DNA of 64,000 nt from Chitinophagaceae bacterium UBA3961 (GCA_002385265.1 DGDD01000145.1:1-64000); one strand, 5' to 3'; positions 34,946 through 42,775 are shown, numbered from the stretch's first letter. A program made the numbers and translations. Notes: a model not told the origin generated them from the letters alone.

Positions 34946-36373
34946 CTAATAATGAAAATTCAATACCAAGTTCCACTGATCCATGTTCACCTTGTTGATC
35001 ACGTATTTATTGTTGTTATGAGTATGACCCTGACTTTCCTTGTTCACATACAATACTTGCAGATCCCAGCCTTTGAAGAAACCTTGCAATTCATAACGTA
35101 AGTCGATGTTTAGTTGCGAATACGAAGGCATTCCATATTTATTCAATTCAAAATTGGTAGGATCGGGCAGTTGGTAATAGCCCCAAGCAGCTTGTATCTT
35201 CAATGGTTGTTTTGGGATTGCATATCCTCCTTTTACAACGTAAGCATGTACATTGCCTAAACCTTCGTTTCTCTCACGTGGAAGAAAAGTAAAGAAGGGA
35301 TCTCTCCCCCACTCTCTTGGCATCAAGTACCTTCCATGTTTTGTAATTCTATTGTAGTTAGCAGAAAACTGCCAGCGCTTGTTCTCCCAACCAAATTTAG
35401 CACCGTAGGTGTGCGATGAGGCGCCTTTTTGAAAGTAGGTCTTCGTTGGATCCTCGTTACCACCGTGATGAATAATTTGTTGATGGATGGTTTGAAAACC
35501 TGCGATGAGCTTTGATTTATTCTTCAAAACACGAGAGTAATCAGCCTGAAAAAACACAGAATTGAAAATATTCTCTGTGAATTGGTTCCACAATTGAAGT
35601 TTGATTTCCTTCCCCACTTCTTGTGAAATGCCTCCTAAAAGAATTCCTTTCGACTCAAGATTACCTTTGTATTGCGATTTTGTTCCATCTTGGTTAACTC
35701 CGGATGGATAGAGCCCTATTGATTCACCAATATTGTACCACTCAACAGTGCTTCTTGGAGAGAGTTGATAGATATAGGCCGCTTCAATTTTTGTCTTCCT
35801 TTTCTTGTAAATACCATCTACTCCTTCTATTTCGGTGGGGCGCATTCTTCCGTCTTGCAGGTTAATGAACGGTGTATTCATAAGCTGCCGTCCAACAGTA
35901 AGGGTGATATTGTATTTGGAATATCGTATGAAAAGTTCTTCGAGACGATCAATGTTCTTTGTATTTGAAGGATCAGTAATGTCGTAAAGGCCTATTTCGT
36001 AGCGATTCAGTTGCTTTGTACTTGAATCGGGAATGGTTAAATTAGAAGACCCCACGTTAAAAACAAAGAAGCCACTAACGCCAAATTGGAATCCATGAAA
36101 AAGAGCCGTATGGTATTGAAGTCCGCCTCCTGCTGCTTGAGCATGGTAATCACTCAGGCCTTTTTCATTGTTCGTATTCATATAAAAATATCGAAAATGG
36201 CCGGTGAACTTTCCTCGACTAAAGGCCGACAGAAACGAGGTGGTATCTTGTGATAGCGTTTTCTCTCCATTCCAAGTTTTGGGATGTTCGTTAAGTTCTT
36301 GATGTTGCGCATGCGAGTAAAGGGCAATAAAAAGTAAGGCCCCTGTACTCACTAGTTTTCTAATGAAATACAT
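34946..36373 (-). CDS. OprD-like outer-membrane porin
   Basis: A 475-aa protein with a signal peptide (ALLFIALYSHAQ). A large beta-barrel has FTGHFRYFYMNTNNEKGLSD near the start, VTVGRQ-like 'LTVGRQLMNTPFINLQDGRM', and strands such as KIEAAYIYQLSPRSTVEWYN and WQFSANYNRITKHGRYLMP. It ends in a phenylalanine/His/Tyr barrel terminus (LVLNFHY). The layout fits the OprD/OprB-like porin group. The gene lies in the sulfur island 33 nt after a small membrane protein and the rhodanese gene, so it may admit thiosulfate or another sulfur anion; this is inference from position. Confidence 0.8.
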   Translation of the reverse strand: MYFIRKLVSTGALLFIALYSHAQHQELNEHPKTWNGEKTLSQDTTSFLSAFSRGKFTGHFRYFYMNTNNEKGLSDYHAQAAGGGLQYHTALFHGFQFGVSGFFVFNVGSSNLTIPDSSTKQLNRYEIGLYDITDPSNTKNIDRLEELFIRYSKYNITLTVGRQLMNTPFINLQDGRMRPTEIEGVDGIYKKRKTKIEAAYIYQLSPRSTVEWYNIGESIGLYPSGVNQDGTKSQYKGNLESKGILLGGISQEVGKEIKLQLWNQFTENIFNSVFFQADYSRVLKNKSKLIAGFQTIHQQIIHHGGNEDPTKTYFQKGASSHTYGAKFGWENKRWQFSANYNRITKHGRYLMPREWGRDPFFTFLPRERNEGLGNVHAYVVKGGYAIPKQPLKIQAAWGYYQLPDPTNFELNKYGMPSYSQLNIDLRYELQGFFKGWDLQVLYVNKESQGHTHNNNKYVINKVNMDQWNLVLNFHY

Positions 36374-36405
36374 AGCAATGAAATAAAAAAATAAAAGCAG
36401 TTGTG

Positions 36406-36594
36406 TTACTTTCTGAATAAACTGAAAACCAGGTACCCCATTACTCCGAAATAAACGGTACTATTTAGGGGCTTAGAAGTGATCATACAAGTGCCGGAAC
36501 TACAGCCTATGAATTTCCAATAGAAAAACCCTGCAATCATGCCTACACCTGCCCCAATGAGGGGTATTTTATTTTTGAGAAGTACTTGTTTCAT
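36406..36594 (-). CDS. Small DUF6132-like membrane protein with a CSSGTC motif
   Basis: A 62-aa protein with two predicted helices (IPLIGAGVGMIAGFFYWKFIG and VYFGVMGYLVFSLF). Between them is GCSSGTCMITSKP, a cysteine pair in a loop. Small proteins with this CxxxxC loop occur near rhodanese genes in Bacteroidota; I assign DUF6132 from length and motif with moderate confidence. It sits 5 nt after the rhodanese gene and 33 nt before the porin gene, so all three are probably one transcript. It could be a sulfane-sulfur relay or a membrane anchor, but nothing in the sequence proves a function. Confidence 0.7.
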   Translation of the reverse strand: MKQVLLKNKIPLIGAGVGMIAGFFYWKFIGCSSGTCMITSKPLNSTVYFGVMGYLVFSLFRK

Positions 36595-36599
36595 GAATA

Positions 36600-36881
36600 C
36601 TAGTTGAGGTAAAAAGCCACGTCATCAATGCCGCCTCCATTGTAAATATTCTCTATCCTCAATATGCGCAAATAAGCGATGGCTTGTCCGCTTCTGTTGC
36701 CACTTCTGCAATAGAATACAACATTCTTCGATCCAAGTCCGGGGATCTCACTATAGCGATAAGGAATTTGATCAAGTGGAATATTGATGGCGCCTTCAAT
36801 ATGACCCATTTGGTATTCGGGCGGTGTTCTCACATCAACAAGCAATGTATCGGGACTTTTAAGTATTTCTGAAATTGTCAT
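36600..36881 (-). CDS. Single-domain rhodanese (sulfurtransferase)
   Basis: A 93-aa cytoplasmic rhodanese domain. Seen are DTLLVDVRTPPEYQMGHIEG, the active-site loop FYCRSGNRSGQA (catalytic Cys in CRSGNRS) and a short C-terminus. Rhodaneses of this type carry a persulfide on the active cysteine and pass sulfane sulfur to acceptors. It is encoded in a row with the DUF6132-like protein (5 nt) and the porin. It lies just downstream of the CstB-like gene, from which it is separated by a strong hairpin terminator at 36901-36920. No separate promoter with the regulon operator was seen for it. Confidence 0.92.
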   Translation of the reverse strand: MTISEILKSPDTLLVDVRTPPEYQMGHIEGAINIPLDQIPYRYSEIPGLGSKNVVFYCRSGNRSGQAIAYLRILRIENIYNGGGIDDVAFYLN

Positions 36882-36900
36882 AAGAATATTTTTAAAAAAA

Positions 36901-36920
36901 GGGAAGACGGCTGTCTTCCC
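36901..36920 (-). terminator. Terminator after the CstB-like gene
   Basis: GGGAAGAC, loop GGCT, GTCTTCCC: an 8-bp perfect stem followed on the minus strand by a long T run. It lies 35 nt past the stop of the gene ending at 36955 and would limit readthrough into the rhodanese-DUF6132-porin row. Confidence 0.8.
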
Positions 36921-36954
36921 TCTTAACCTATATACCTTAACCTGAAACTAATTT

Positions 36955-38376
36955 TTACAACATGGTAGAGGGGCAAACATAATCCGTAACAGTAAATTTA
37001 CCCGACTCTTTAATGGCTTTGAAGCCGCCTTTTACATCAATCAAATTATCGAAACCACGAGCTTTCAAAATAGATGTAAAGATCATTGAACGATAGCCAC
37101 CCGCGCAATGCACGTAGTAGGTTTTGTCTATGTTAATTTGCGCCATGGCGTCGTTGATGAAATCGAGTGGCGCATTTTCTGCAGAAACGATGTGTTCGCT
37201 GAAGTATTCGCTTTTCTTTCTCACATCTAACACATTTGCTTGTGGATTTGTATCCATGATTGCAGCAAGTTCTTCAGCTGAAATACTCTTGATAGAGTCT
37301 ACTTCTTTGTCGGCATTTTTCCAGGCATCAAATCCGCCCTCTAAATATCCGATCACATAGTCGTAGCCTACTCTACTCAAACGCGTTACCACTTCTTCTT
37401 CGGTACCCGGCTCGCAGATGAGTAATATTTCTTGTTTGATATCCGGAATCATTGCACCCACCCAAGGGGCAAAATTTCCTTCTAAACCAATATTAATTGA
37501 ATTGGGCACAAAACCTTGGGCAAATTTCTGAGCAGCACGAACATCCAACATCAGAGCGCCTGTTTCATTGGCTGCTGTTTCAAAAGCGTTGGGGCTCATG
37601 GCATGGAGACCACGTTCCAATACTTTATCGATGCTATCATATCCTTGAATATTCATCATCACGTTCAAAGGGAAATAAGCCGGAGGAGCAACCAATCCGG
37701 TTGTTACTTCTTTGATGAACTCTTCCTTCGTCATATCGGCACGGAGTGCATAGTTCACTTGCTTTTGATGCCCGAGTAGATCTGTTGTTTCCTTACTCAT
37801 GTTTTTACCACAGGCCGAACCGGCTCCGTGAGCGGGATATACAACGATATCGTTAGACAAAGGCATGATCTTATTTCTCAAAGAATCGAAGAGATGGCCT
37901 GCTAAAATTTCCTGTGTAAGGTCTGCTTTTACTTTCTGAGCAAGATCGGGACGACCTACATCACCAATAAAGAGGGTATCGCCACTAAACAATCCAACCT
38001 CTTTGCCTGTTTCATCACTCAATAAATAACAAGTACTTTCCATTGTATGTCCTGGAGTATGCAACACTTTAATGGTAGCATTTCCTACTTTTAAAATCTC
38101 ACCGTCTTTAGCGGAATGAAATTCAAAATTGGGTTTTGCATTCGGGCCGTAAACAATAGGAGCCCCTGTTTTTTTAGAAAGATCGAGGTGACCTGAAACG
38201 AAATCGGCGTGAAAATGCGTCTCCAATACGTACTTGATCTTTGCATTGTTTTTTGCAGCGCGATCAATGTACGGTTGCACTTCTCTTAATGGATCGATGA
38301 TCACTGCTTCACCATTGCTTTCGATATAATAAGCTCCTTGAGCTAAACATCCGGTATAAATCTGTTCTATTTTCAT
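36955..38376 (-). CDS. CstB-like persulfide dioxygenase-rhodanese fusion
   Basis: A protein of about 473 aa. The N-terminal metallo-beta-lactamase fold (about residues 1-230) has the ETHE1-type motif ETHFHADFVSGH (His54, His56, Asp58) with His110, Asp133 and His183 as further candidate ligands. Two rhodanese-like domains follow. The first has Cys321 in LLICEPGTEEE, and the second has active-site Cys424 in YYVHCAGGYRS. Cys189 (HGAGSACGKNMS) sits where CstB has a conserved extra thiol. CstB-type enzymes oxidise persulfides to sulfite and thiosulfate. ATG 38376 is used; a TTG at 38397 lies inside the -7 box. Confidence 0.9.
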   Translation of the reverse strand: MKIEQIYTGCLAQGAYYIESNGEAVIIDPLREVQPYIDRAAKNNAKIKYVLETHFHADFVSGHLDLSKKTGAPIVYGPNAKPNFEFHSAKDGEILKVGNATIKVLHTPGHTMESTCYLLSDETGKEVGLFSGDTLFIGDVGRPDLAQKVKADLTQEILAGHLFDSLRNKIMPLSNDIVVYPAHGAGSACGKNMSKETTDLLGHQKQVNYALRADMTKEEFIKEVTTGLVAPPAYFPLNVMMNIQGYDSIDKVLERGLHAMSPNAFETAANETGALMLDVRAAQKFAQGFVPNSINIGLEGNFAPWVGAMIPDIKQEILLICEPGTEEEVVTRLSRVGYDYVIGYLEGGFDAWKNADKEVDSIKSISAEELAAIMDTNPQANVLDVRKKSEYFSEHIVSAENAPLDFINDAMAQINIDKTYYVHCAGGYRSMIFTSILKARGFDNLIDVKGGFKAIKESGKFTVTDYVCPSTML

Positions 38377-38394
38377 TTCTGATATTTTATAAAT

Positions 38395-38438
38395 CAAAGT
38401 TGAGAGAATATTAATATTGCATCAATGACAAAAGTCAC
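38395..38438 (-). promoter_or_regulatory. Crp/Fnr-type operator plus -7 box for the CstB-like gene
   Basis: ATGACAAAAGTCAC (38425-38438) is a one-mismatch GTGA-N6-TCAC. On the minus strand CAACTTTG (38395-38402) is a one-mismatch TAnnTTTG exactly 22 nt downstream. ATG 38376 follows after 18 nt. Confidence 0.7.
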
Positions 38439-38442
38439 ACAG

Positions 38443-39252
38443 TTAATGTCCGCCTGAAGGGAACATCAATTCTTTTATGATGATGTAGATTCCCATCACT
38501 AACACAAACCACCCAAAGCCCTTTTTCAATCCATCGGCAGACACTTTTTTACTCATGGCATTGCCAATAAAAATTCCAAGAACTGCTAGTGCTGTAACAC
38601 TTAGTAAGAGTGTCCAGTCCATGGTTTGCTTTCCAAGATCTCCTGTGAAGCCGATAAGCGATTTGGCTGCGATAATAAGTAAGGATGTTCCTACTGCTTG
38701 TTTCATTGGAAGTTTACTCAATAATACGAGTGCGGGAATAATCAAGAAACCGCCACCTGCTCCTACTAATCCCGTTAGTGTACCCACAACCAGTCCTTCC
38801 AATAAAATCAAAGGATAATTAAATGTTTGCACCGTACTTTCTGCTTCTTCTTGCTTCTTTTTTGATCGTATCATAGAAACAGATGCGAACACCATGAGAA
38901 TGGCAAAAAGCAACATCATAAGCAGGCCTTTGGTAATAGCAATACCGGCGATATGTCCCATTTCTTGGGGGATAGCCGGTACAATAAAGGCGCGCGTCGC
39001 AAAAACAGCGGCGATTGAAGGAACTCCAAAAATCAAGGCTGTTTTTAGGTTTACCTCACCGGATTTGTATTTCGGCAAGGCTCCCACTAAACTGGTGGCA
39101 CCAACAATAAACAGAGAATAAGCTGTTGCAATTACCGGATTCACTCCAAACAAGTACACCAATACCGGAACAGTAAGAATAGAGCCTCCCCCGCCAATCA
39201 AACCAAGCGAAACACCAATAATCAACGATGCTAAGTAACCAACTATGACCAT
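38443..39252 (-). CDS. TauE/SafE family sulfite/anion exporter
   Basis: An inner-membrane protein of about 269 aa with some eight helices. It shows the two-fold repeated glycine-rich starts typical of TauE/SafE: LIIGVSLGLIGGGGSILTVP in the first half and GTLTGLVGAGGGFLIIPALV in the second. Family members export sulfite or sulfoacetate-type organosulfur anions, and tauE accompanies cstB and sqr in Staphylococcus aureus. That supports export of sulfite made by the CstB-like enzyme. I start at ATG 39252, because the upstream TTG 39273 lies in the -7 box. It is driven from the operator/promoter at 39271-39314, and the next gene downstream (CstB-like) has its own. Confidence 0.88.
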   Translation of the reverse strand: MVIVGYLASLIIGVSLGLIGGGGSILTVPVLVYLFGVNPVIATAYSLFIVGATSLVGALPKYKSGEVNLKTALIFGVPSIAAVFATRAFIVPAIPQEMGHIAGIAITKGLLMMLLFAILMVFASVSMIRSKKKQEEAESTVQTFNYPLILLEGLVVGTLTGLVGAGGGFLIIPALVLLSKLPMKQAVGTSLLIIAAKSLIGFTGDLGKQTMDWTLLLSVTALAVLGIFIGNAMSKKVSADGLKKGFGWFVLVMGIYIIIKELMFPSGGH

Positions 39253-39270
39253 TTCTATAAGTTTAGGATG

Positions 39271-39314
39271 CAAATCTGACTAAAAATTACGCGGAATTCT
39301 GTGACGATTATCAC
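39271..39314 (-). promoter_or_regulatory. Crp/Fnr-type operator plus -7 box for tauE
   Basis: GTGACGATTATCAC (39301-39314) fits GTGA-N6-TCAC. On the minus strand CAGATTTG (39271-39278) is a one-mismatch TAnnTTTG box exactly 22 nt downstream. The site lies 11 nt beyond the stop of the Crp/Fnr regulator gene. Confidence 0.75.
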
Positions 39315-39325
39315 TAAGGTCGGAA

Positions 39326-39967
39326 TTATTCCGGTCTTACCCATTCAAAGGAGTTTCGATGGATAACGATCCATCCATTTCGCTCCATTTTCTTCATTAA
39401 TCGACTTATGACTTCGCGAGAAGAATTCAAATCGTTGGCGATGTCTTGGTGCGTTAATTTGACGGTTTTACCAAACTGCTTCACTTGATTTTTTAGGTAG
39501 AATTCCAATCGCTCGTCCATGTTCTTAAAAGCGATTTCGTTGACGGTGCGAATGAGTTCATCGTATCGCGCACGGTAGGTACGAATTACGAAATAGTGCC
39601 AGCTTTTGTAGGCGCCGAGCCATTTATCCATAAAAGAAAGCGGAATAGTCAATACCGTGATGTCGGTTAGGGCCTTTGCAATAACTTGGCTTGTTTCCAG
39701 TTGAAATGAACACACCATTGAAACGGCGCAAGCTTGTCCGGGTTGGATGTTGTAAAGAAAATATTCATTACCATCATTGTCTTCTTGATACAATTTCACG
39801 ATGCCTTCCATCACTAAAACCGTTGACCGAATGGCTTGACCTATACGAAGAATGGTAGTACCTGCTTCGTATTGTTTTATTTCTCCGTGTTCTAATAGTT
39901 CTTCATAAAGTGCTAATTCAAGTCCGGGAAACAGTTCCTGTAGCGAATTCTCATTGATATTTTGCAT
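39326..39967 (-). CDS. Crp/Fnr family transcriptional regulator, likely activator of the sulfur regulon
   Basis: A protein of about 213 aa with an N-terminal cyclic-nucleotide-binding-like beta barrel, a long dimer helix and a C-terminal winged helix (KLTHQDIANDLNSSREVISR). The recognition helix has Arg184, Glu185 and Arg189 (REVISR), the RExxxR pattern by which CRP reads GTGA half-sites. That agrees with the GTGA-N6-TCAC sites around it. Two cysteines (Cys80, Cys86 in ACAVSMVC) could sense persulfide or redox state, which is speculation. ATG 39967 is used rather than TTG 39991. It is divergent from the SQR gene. Confidence 0.88.
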   Translation of the reverse strand: MQNINENSLQELFPGLELALYEELLEHGEIKQYEAGTTILRIGQAIRSTVLVMEGIVKLYQEDNDGNEYFLYNIQPGQACAVSMVCSFQLETSQVIAKALTDITVLTIPLSFMDKWLGAYKSWHYFVIRTYRARYDELIRTVNEIAFKNMDERLEFYLKNQVKQFGKTVKLTHQDIANDLNSSREVISRLMKKMERNGWIVIHRNSFEWVRPE

Positions 39968-40018
39968 GATAGGTAATTGATCAAAAAACAAATATTTGAT
40001 TTATAAAAAAGATACTCT

Positions 40019-40062
40019 GTGATAATAGTCACCGCCGGTTGTTAAAATCTTGCCTAACTGTG
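40019..40062 (+). promoter_or_regulatory. Crp/Fnr-type operator plus -7 box for the SQR gene
   Basis: GTGATAATAGTCAC (40019-40032) fits GTGA-N6-TCAC. TAACTGTG (40055-40062), a one-mismatch TAnnTTTG, lies exactly 22 nt downstream, and ATG 40079 follows after 16 nt. The site also sits 51 nt upstream of the divergent Crp/Fnr gene and could autoregulate it. Confidence 0.75.
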
Positions 40063-40078
40063 TATAAAATTTATTGCT

Positions 40079-41275
40079 ATGCCTACATCACATCAAATCC
40101 TAATTATAGGTGGCGGAAATGCCGGAGCTTCGGTTGCTGCCAAGCTTCTACTTCAAAACAAATCGTTAGACATTGCCATTGTAGATCCTGCTGATAAGCA
40201 TTTCTATCAACCTGCCTGGACATTGGTTGGATCGGGAGTTTTTGATATTCGCAAAACCATGCGAAATGAAGCGGATGTTATTCCGAAAGGATGCAAATGG
40301 ATCAAAGAAAAAGTGATCGGTTTTCAACCCGAGCAAAATCGAGTAACATTGGCTACAGGCGATACTATACAGTATCAATACTTGGTGGTAGCTGCAGGTA
40401 TTCAATTGAATTGGGATGAGATCAAAGGATTGAAAGAAACCTTGGGCAAAAACAATGTTTGTTCGAACTATAGTTATGATCATGCACCTTATACTTTCGA
40501 ATGTATCAAGAACTTTAAAGGCGGAAAAGCCATTTTCCACAATCCAACAACGCCTGTAAAATGCGGTGGTGCCCCACATAAAATAATGTACATGGCAGCC
40601 GATTATTTCCGCAGACATGGGGTATTGAAGAATTCAAACATTCAATATTGGAGTGGCGCTGCGAAATTGTTTGCGGTAGCTAAATATGAAAAAACGCTTT
40701 TAAAAGTGTGTGAACGGGCGAATATTGATTTGAATTTCAATGTAAAATTGGTGGCGGTAGATGGCCCTGCGAAGAAAGCAACTTTTATAGGAGTGGGCGA
40801 ATCGAACAAAGATCAGGAGTATGTGGTTGATTTCGATATGATACATGTAACCCCACCACAGGGGGCACCAGACTTTATCAAACAAAGTCCGCTTGCCAAT
40901 GCAGCCGGATGGGTAGACGTAGACAAGTACAGTTTGCAACACAATAAGTACCCCAATGTATTTTCACTAGGAGATGCTGCAGCTTTGCCCACTAGTAAAA
41001 CCGGTGCGGCCATTCGCAAGCAAGCTCCGGTGGTAGTAGGAAATTTACTGGAAGCAATTCAAAACCAAGCCCTCACTCATAAATACGACGGGTACACGAG
41101 TTGCCCATTGGTAACAGGTTACGGTAAACTCGTGCTCGCAGAATTTGACTATGAAAACAAACCCAAAGAAACCTTTCCATTCGACCAAAGCAAGGAACGT
41201 TGGAGTATGTACATTTTGAAGCGTTATATTTTGCCTTGGATGTATTGGGGAAGGATTCTGCCGGGGAAAGCGTGA
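40079..41275 (+). CDS. Sulfide:quinone oxidoreductase, SQOR type
   Basis: A 398-aa membrane-associated flavoprotein that oxidises sulfide and passes electrons to quinone. The FAD-binding start is QILIIGGGNAGASVAAKLL. The two redox cysteines appear as Cys162 in PVKCGGAPHKIMYMA and Cys342 in YDGYTSCPLVTGYGKLVLAE. Both segments closely resemble mitochondrial-type SQOR (type II). The C-terminus is short and amphipathic (RYILPWMYWGRILPGKA), fitting monotopic membrane binding. The product would be a low-molecular-weight persulfide, the substrate of the CstB-like enzyme. It is behind a Crp/Fnr-type operator at 40019. Repeat module A begins a few nt past the stop. Confidence 0.92.
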   Translation: MPTSHQILIIGGGNAGASVAAKLLLQNKSLDIAIVDPADKHFYQPAWTLVGSGVFDIRKTMRNEADVIPKGCKWIKEKVIGFQPEQNRVTLATGDTIQYQYLVVAAGIQLNWDEIKGLKETLGKNNVCSNYSYDHAPYTFECIKNFKGGKAIFHNPTTPVKCGGAPHKIMYMAADYFRRHGVLKNSNIQYWSGAAKLFAVAKYEKTLLKVCERANIDLNFNVKLVAVDGPAKKATFIGVGESNKDQEYVVDFDMIHVTPPQGAPDFIKQSPLANAAGWVDVDKYSLQHNKYPNVFSLGDAAALPTSKTGAAIRKQAPVVVGNLLEAIQNQALTHKYDGYTSCPLVTGYGKLVLAEFDYENKPKETFPFDQSKERWSMYILKRYILPWMYWGRILPGKA

Positions 41276-41281
41276 GGAGAA

Positions 41282-41645
41282 ATAATAATTAAGAATTAAG
41301 AATTAAGAATTAAACAGCCGGAGCCAATTAATAATTAAGAAGTAATAATTAATAATGAAACAGCCGGCAGTCAGGTTGATTGAATATCGGAGACTAATCT
41401 GTGCTATTTGTTGTTTCAAAATACTTAGCGAATTCTCTGCGCTCTTGGCGCTCTCTGCGGTGAACAAATATTTATTTGACCACAGATTCGCACAAATTAT
41501 AACGGATTACCACAGATTAGAGGCTGTAATTGAATCATTCTAACCAACTACTCAACCACTAATCTGTGCCAATCTGTAAAAATCCGTGATATCCGTGGTC
41601 AAAAAAAGCCTAACACCTAAAGCCCAACAACCTAACATTCAATAC
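41282..41645. repeat. Intergenic repeat block: A-A-B-D(palindrome)-E
   Basis: After SQR come two module A copies (ending near 41316 and 41363), then the conserved 'cagtcaggttgattgaatat' tail, B-like words ('tctctgcgctcttggcgctc'), a large D palindrome (41477-41600), and module E (cctaacacctaaagcccaac) up to the stop of the oxidoreductase gene at 41648. No gene is seen. Confidence 0.75.
41477..41600. repeat. Module D arranged as a long imperfect inverted repeat
   Basis: The left arm (about 41477-41521, starting 'tgaccacagattcgcac') and right arm (about 41557-41600, ending 'gatatccgtggtc') are imperfect reverse complements of each other with a loop of about 35 nt. A similar arrangement lies at 55862-55987. 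Confidence 0.6.
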
Positions 41646-41647
41646 CT

Positions 41648-42637
41648 CTAATCCACTTCATACACAATCCCAGCCTTTCTTCTCACCTCATCCATCACTT
41701 CCATCAACTCCACACTGTCTTTCCAGGTCATCACCGGACTTTCCACTAGCCCCGCTCTCAAACAGTCATTCACATGCGCAATTTCATACGAATATCCCCA
41801 ACCAATACTCTTCTCAATAGGAATGATGGTTTCACTGTCTACTCTCCCCGGATAATACGCAAAAGTGGTAGAAGGCTCATAGAATCTTGTCTTCAATCGA
41901 ATACGCCCTTGTGTACCTGAAATATCCGCCTCAGTAGCTAAATTGGTAGAGAAGGAACTCAGTAGTTGCGCGATCGCTCCTTTTTTATACTTGAATACCA
42001 TCGAACATTGCTCATCCACACCCGTACTCGCAGCTGTCATGCTCGCTTCAATGGTATCGGGCTTTCCAAGTACCGACATTGCAAAAAAGATATTATAGAT
42101 CCCTATGTCTAACAAGCTGCCTCCGCCTAATTTCGGATCGTACATGCGTGCAGGCGTGGGTACCGGTGTCGCAAAACCGAAATTGATGAGCACGTTTTTC
42201 AACTCACCCAATTTTCCTTCTCTTATAAATTCCATCAACTTCTTATAGTGAGGCAGAAACTTCGACCACAAGGCTTCCATCAAAAACACTTTTTCTTCTT
42301 TCGCTACTTCAATCATTTCCTTTACCTGACGCGTATTCAACGCAAAGGCTTTTTCGCACAACACATGCTTCCCATGTTTCATGCATAAGATCGCATGCTC
42401 GTGGTGAAATCCATGCGGTGTGGCTATATAAATTACATCCACTTCAGGATGCGATACCAAGGCCTCATAACTGCCCAATATGTGTTTGGAAGGGAATTCC
42501 GCAGCAAAAGCAGCTGCCGTTGCGTAGTCGCGCGAGGCCACTGCCGTTAATTCCGATCCCGATACCAATGCCAAGTCGGCTGCAAATTTTCGCGCTATCT
42601 TACCGCAGCCCAATATGCCCCATCGAATGGTCTTCAT
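41648..42637 (-). CDS. Gfo/Idh/MocA family NAD(P)-dependent oxidoreductase
   Basis: A 329-aa cytoplasmic oxidoreductase. The Rossmann start is RWGILGCGKIARKFAADLA. The family signatures are DVIYIATPHGFHHEHAILCM and HVLCEKAFALNTRQVKEM, where the lysine of CEKA is the usual catalytic-site Lys of the EKP motif. The C-terminal GFO domain has GGGSLLDIGIYNIFFAM. Such enzymes oxidise sugars or inositols, or act as dimeric dihydrodiol or xylose dehydrogenases; the overall look is closest to the trans-1,2-dihydrobenzene-diol dehydrogenase-like subgroup. The substrate is not decidable from sequence. No signal peptide. It is transcribed alone and its stop abuts repeat module E. Confidence 0.9.
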   Translation of the reverse strand: MKTIRWGILGCGKIARKFAADLALVSGSELTAVASRDYATAAAFAAEFPSKHILGSYEALVSHPEVDVIYIATPHGFHHEHAILCMKHGKHVLCEKAFALNTRQVKEMIEVAKEEKVFLMEALWSKFLPHYKKLMEFIREGKLGELKNVLINFGFATPVPTPARMYDPKLGGGSLLDIGIYNIFFAMSVLGKPDTIEASMTAASTGVDEQCSMVFKYKKGAIAQLLSSFSTNLATEADISGTQGRIRLKTRFYEPSTTFAYYPGRVDSETIIPIEKSIGWGYSYEIAHVNDCLRAGLVESPVMTWKDSVELMEVMDEVRRKAGIVYEVD

Positions 42638-42775
42638 ACTATTTTTTTAGAAAGATACAACCTTCTCAAATTACCTCCTCGTCTACTCGAAATAGAAGCG
42701 GTTCATTTCAGGCAAGCGCGCTGCAATATTTTCTTGAAATGGCACGTTTTTAGCTGAATTTCAGCGACTTCACCT

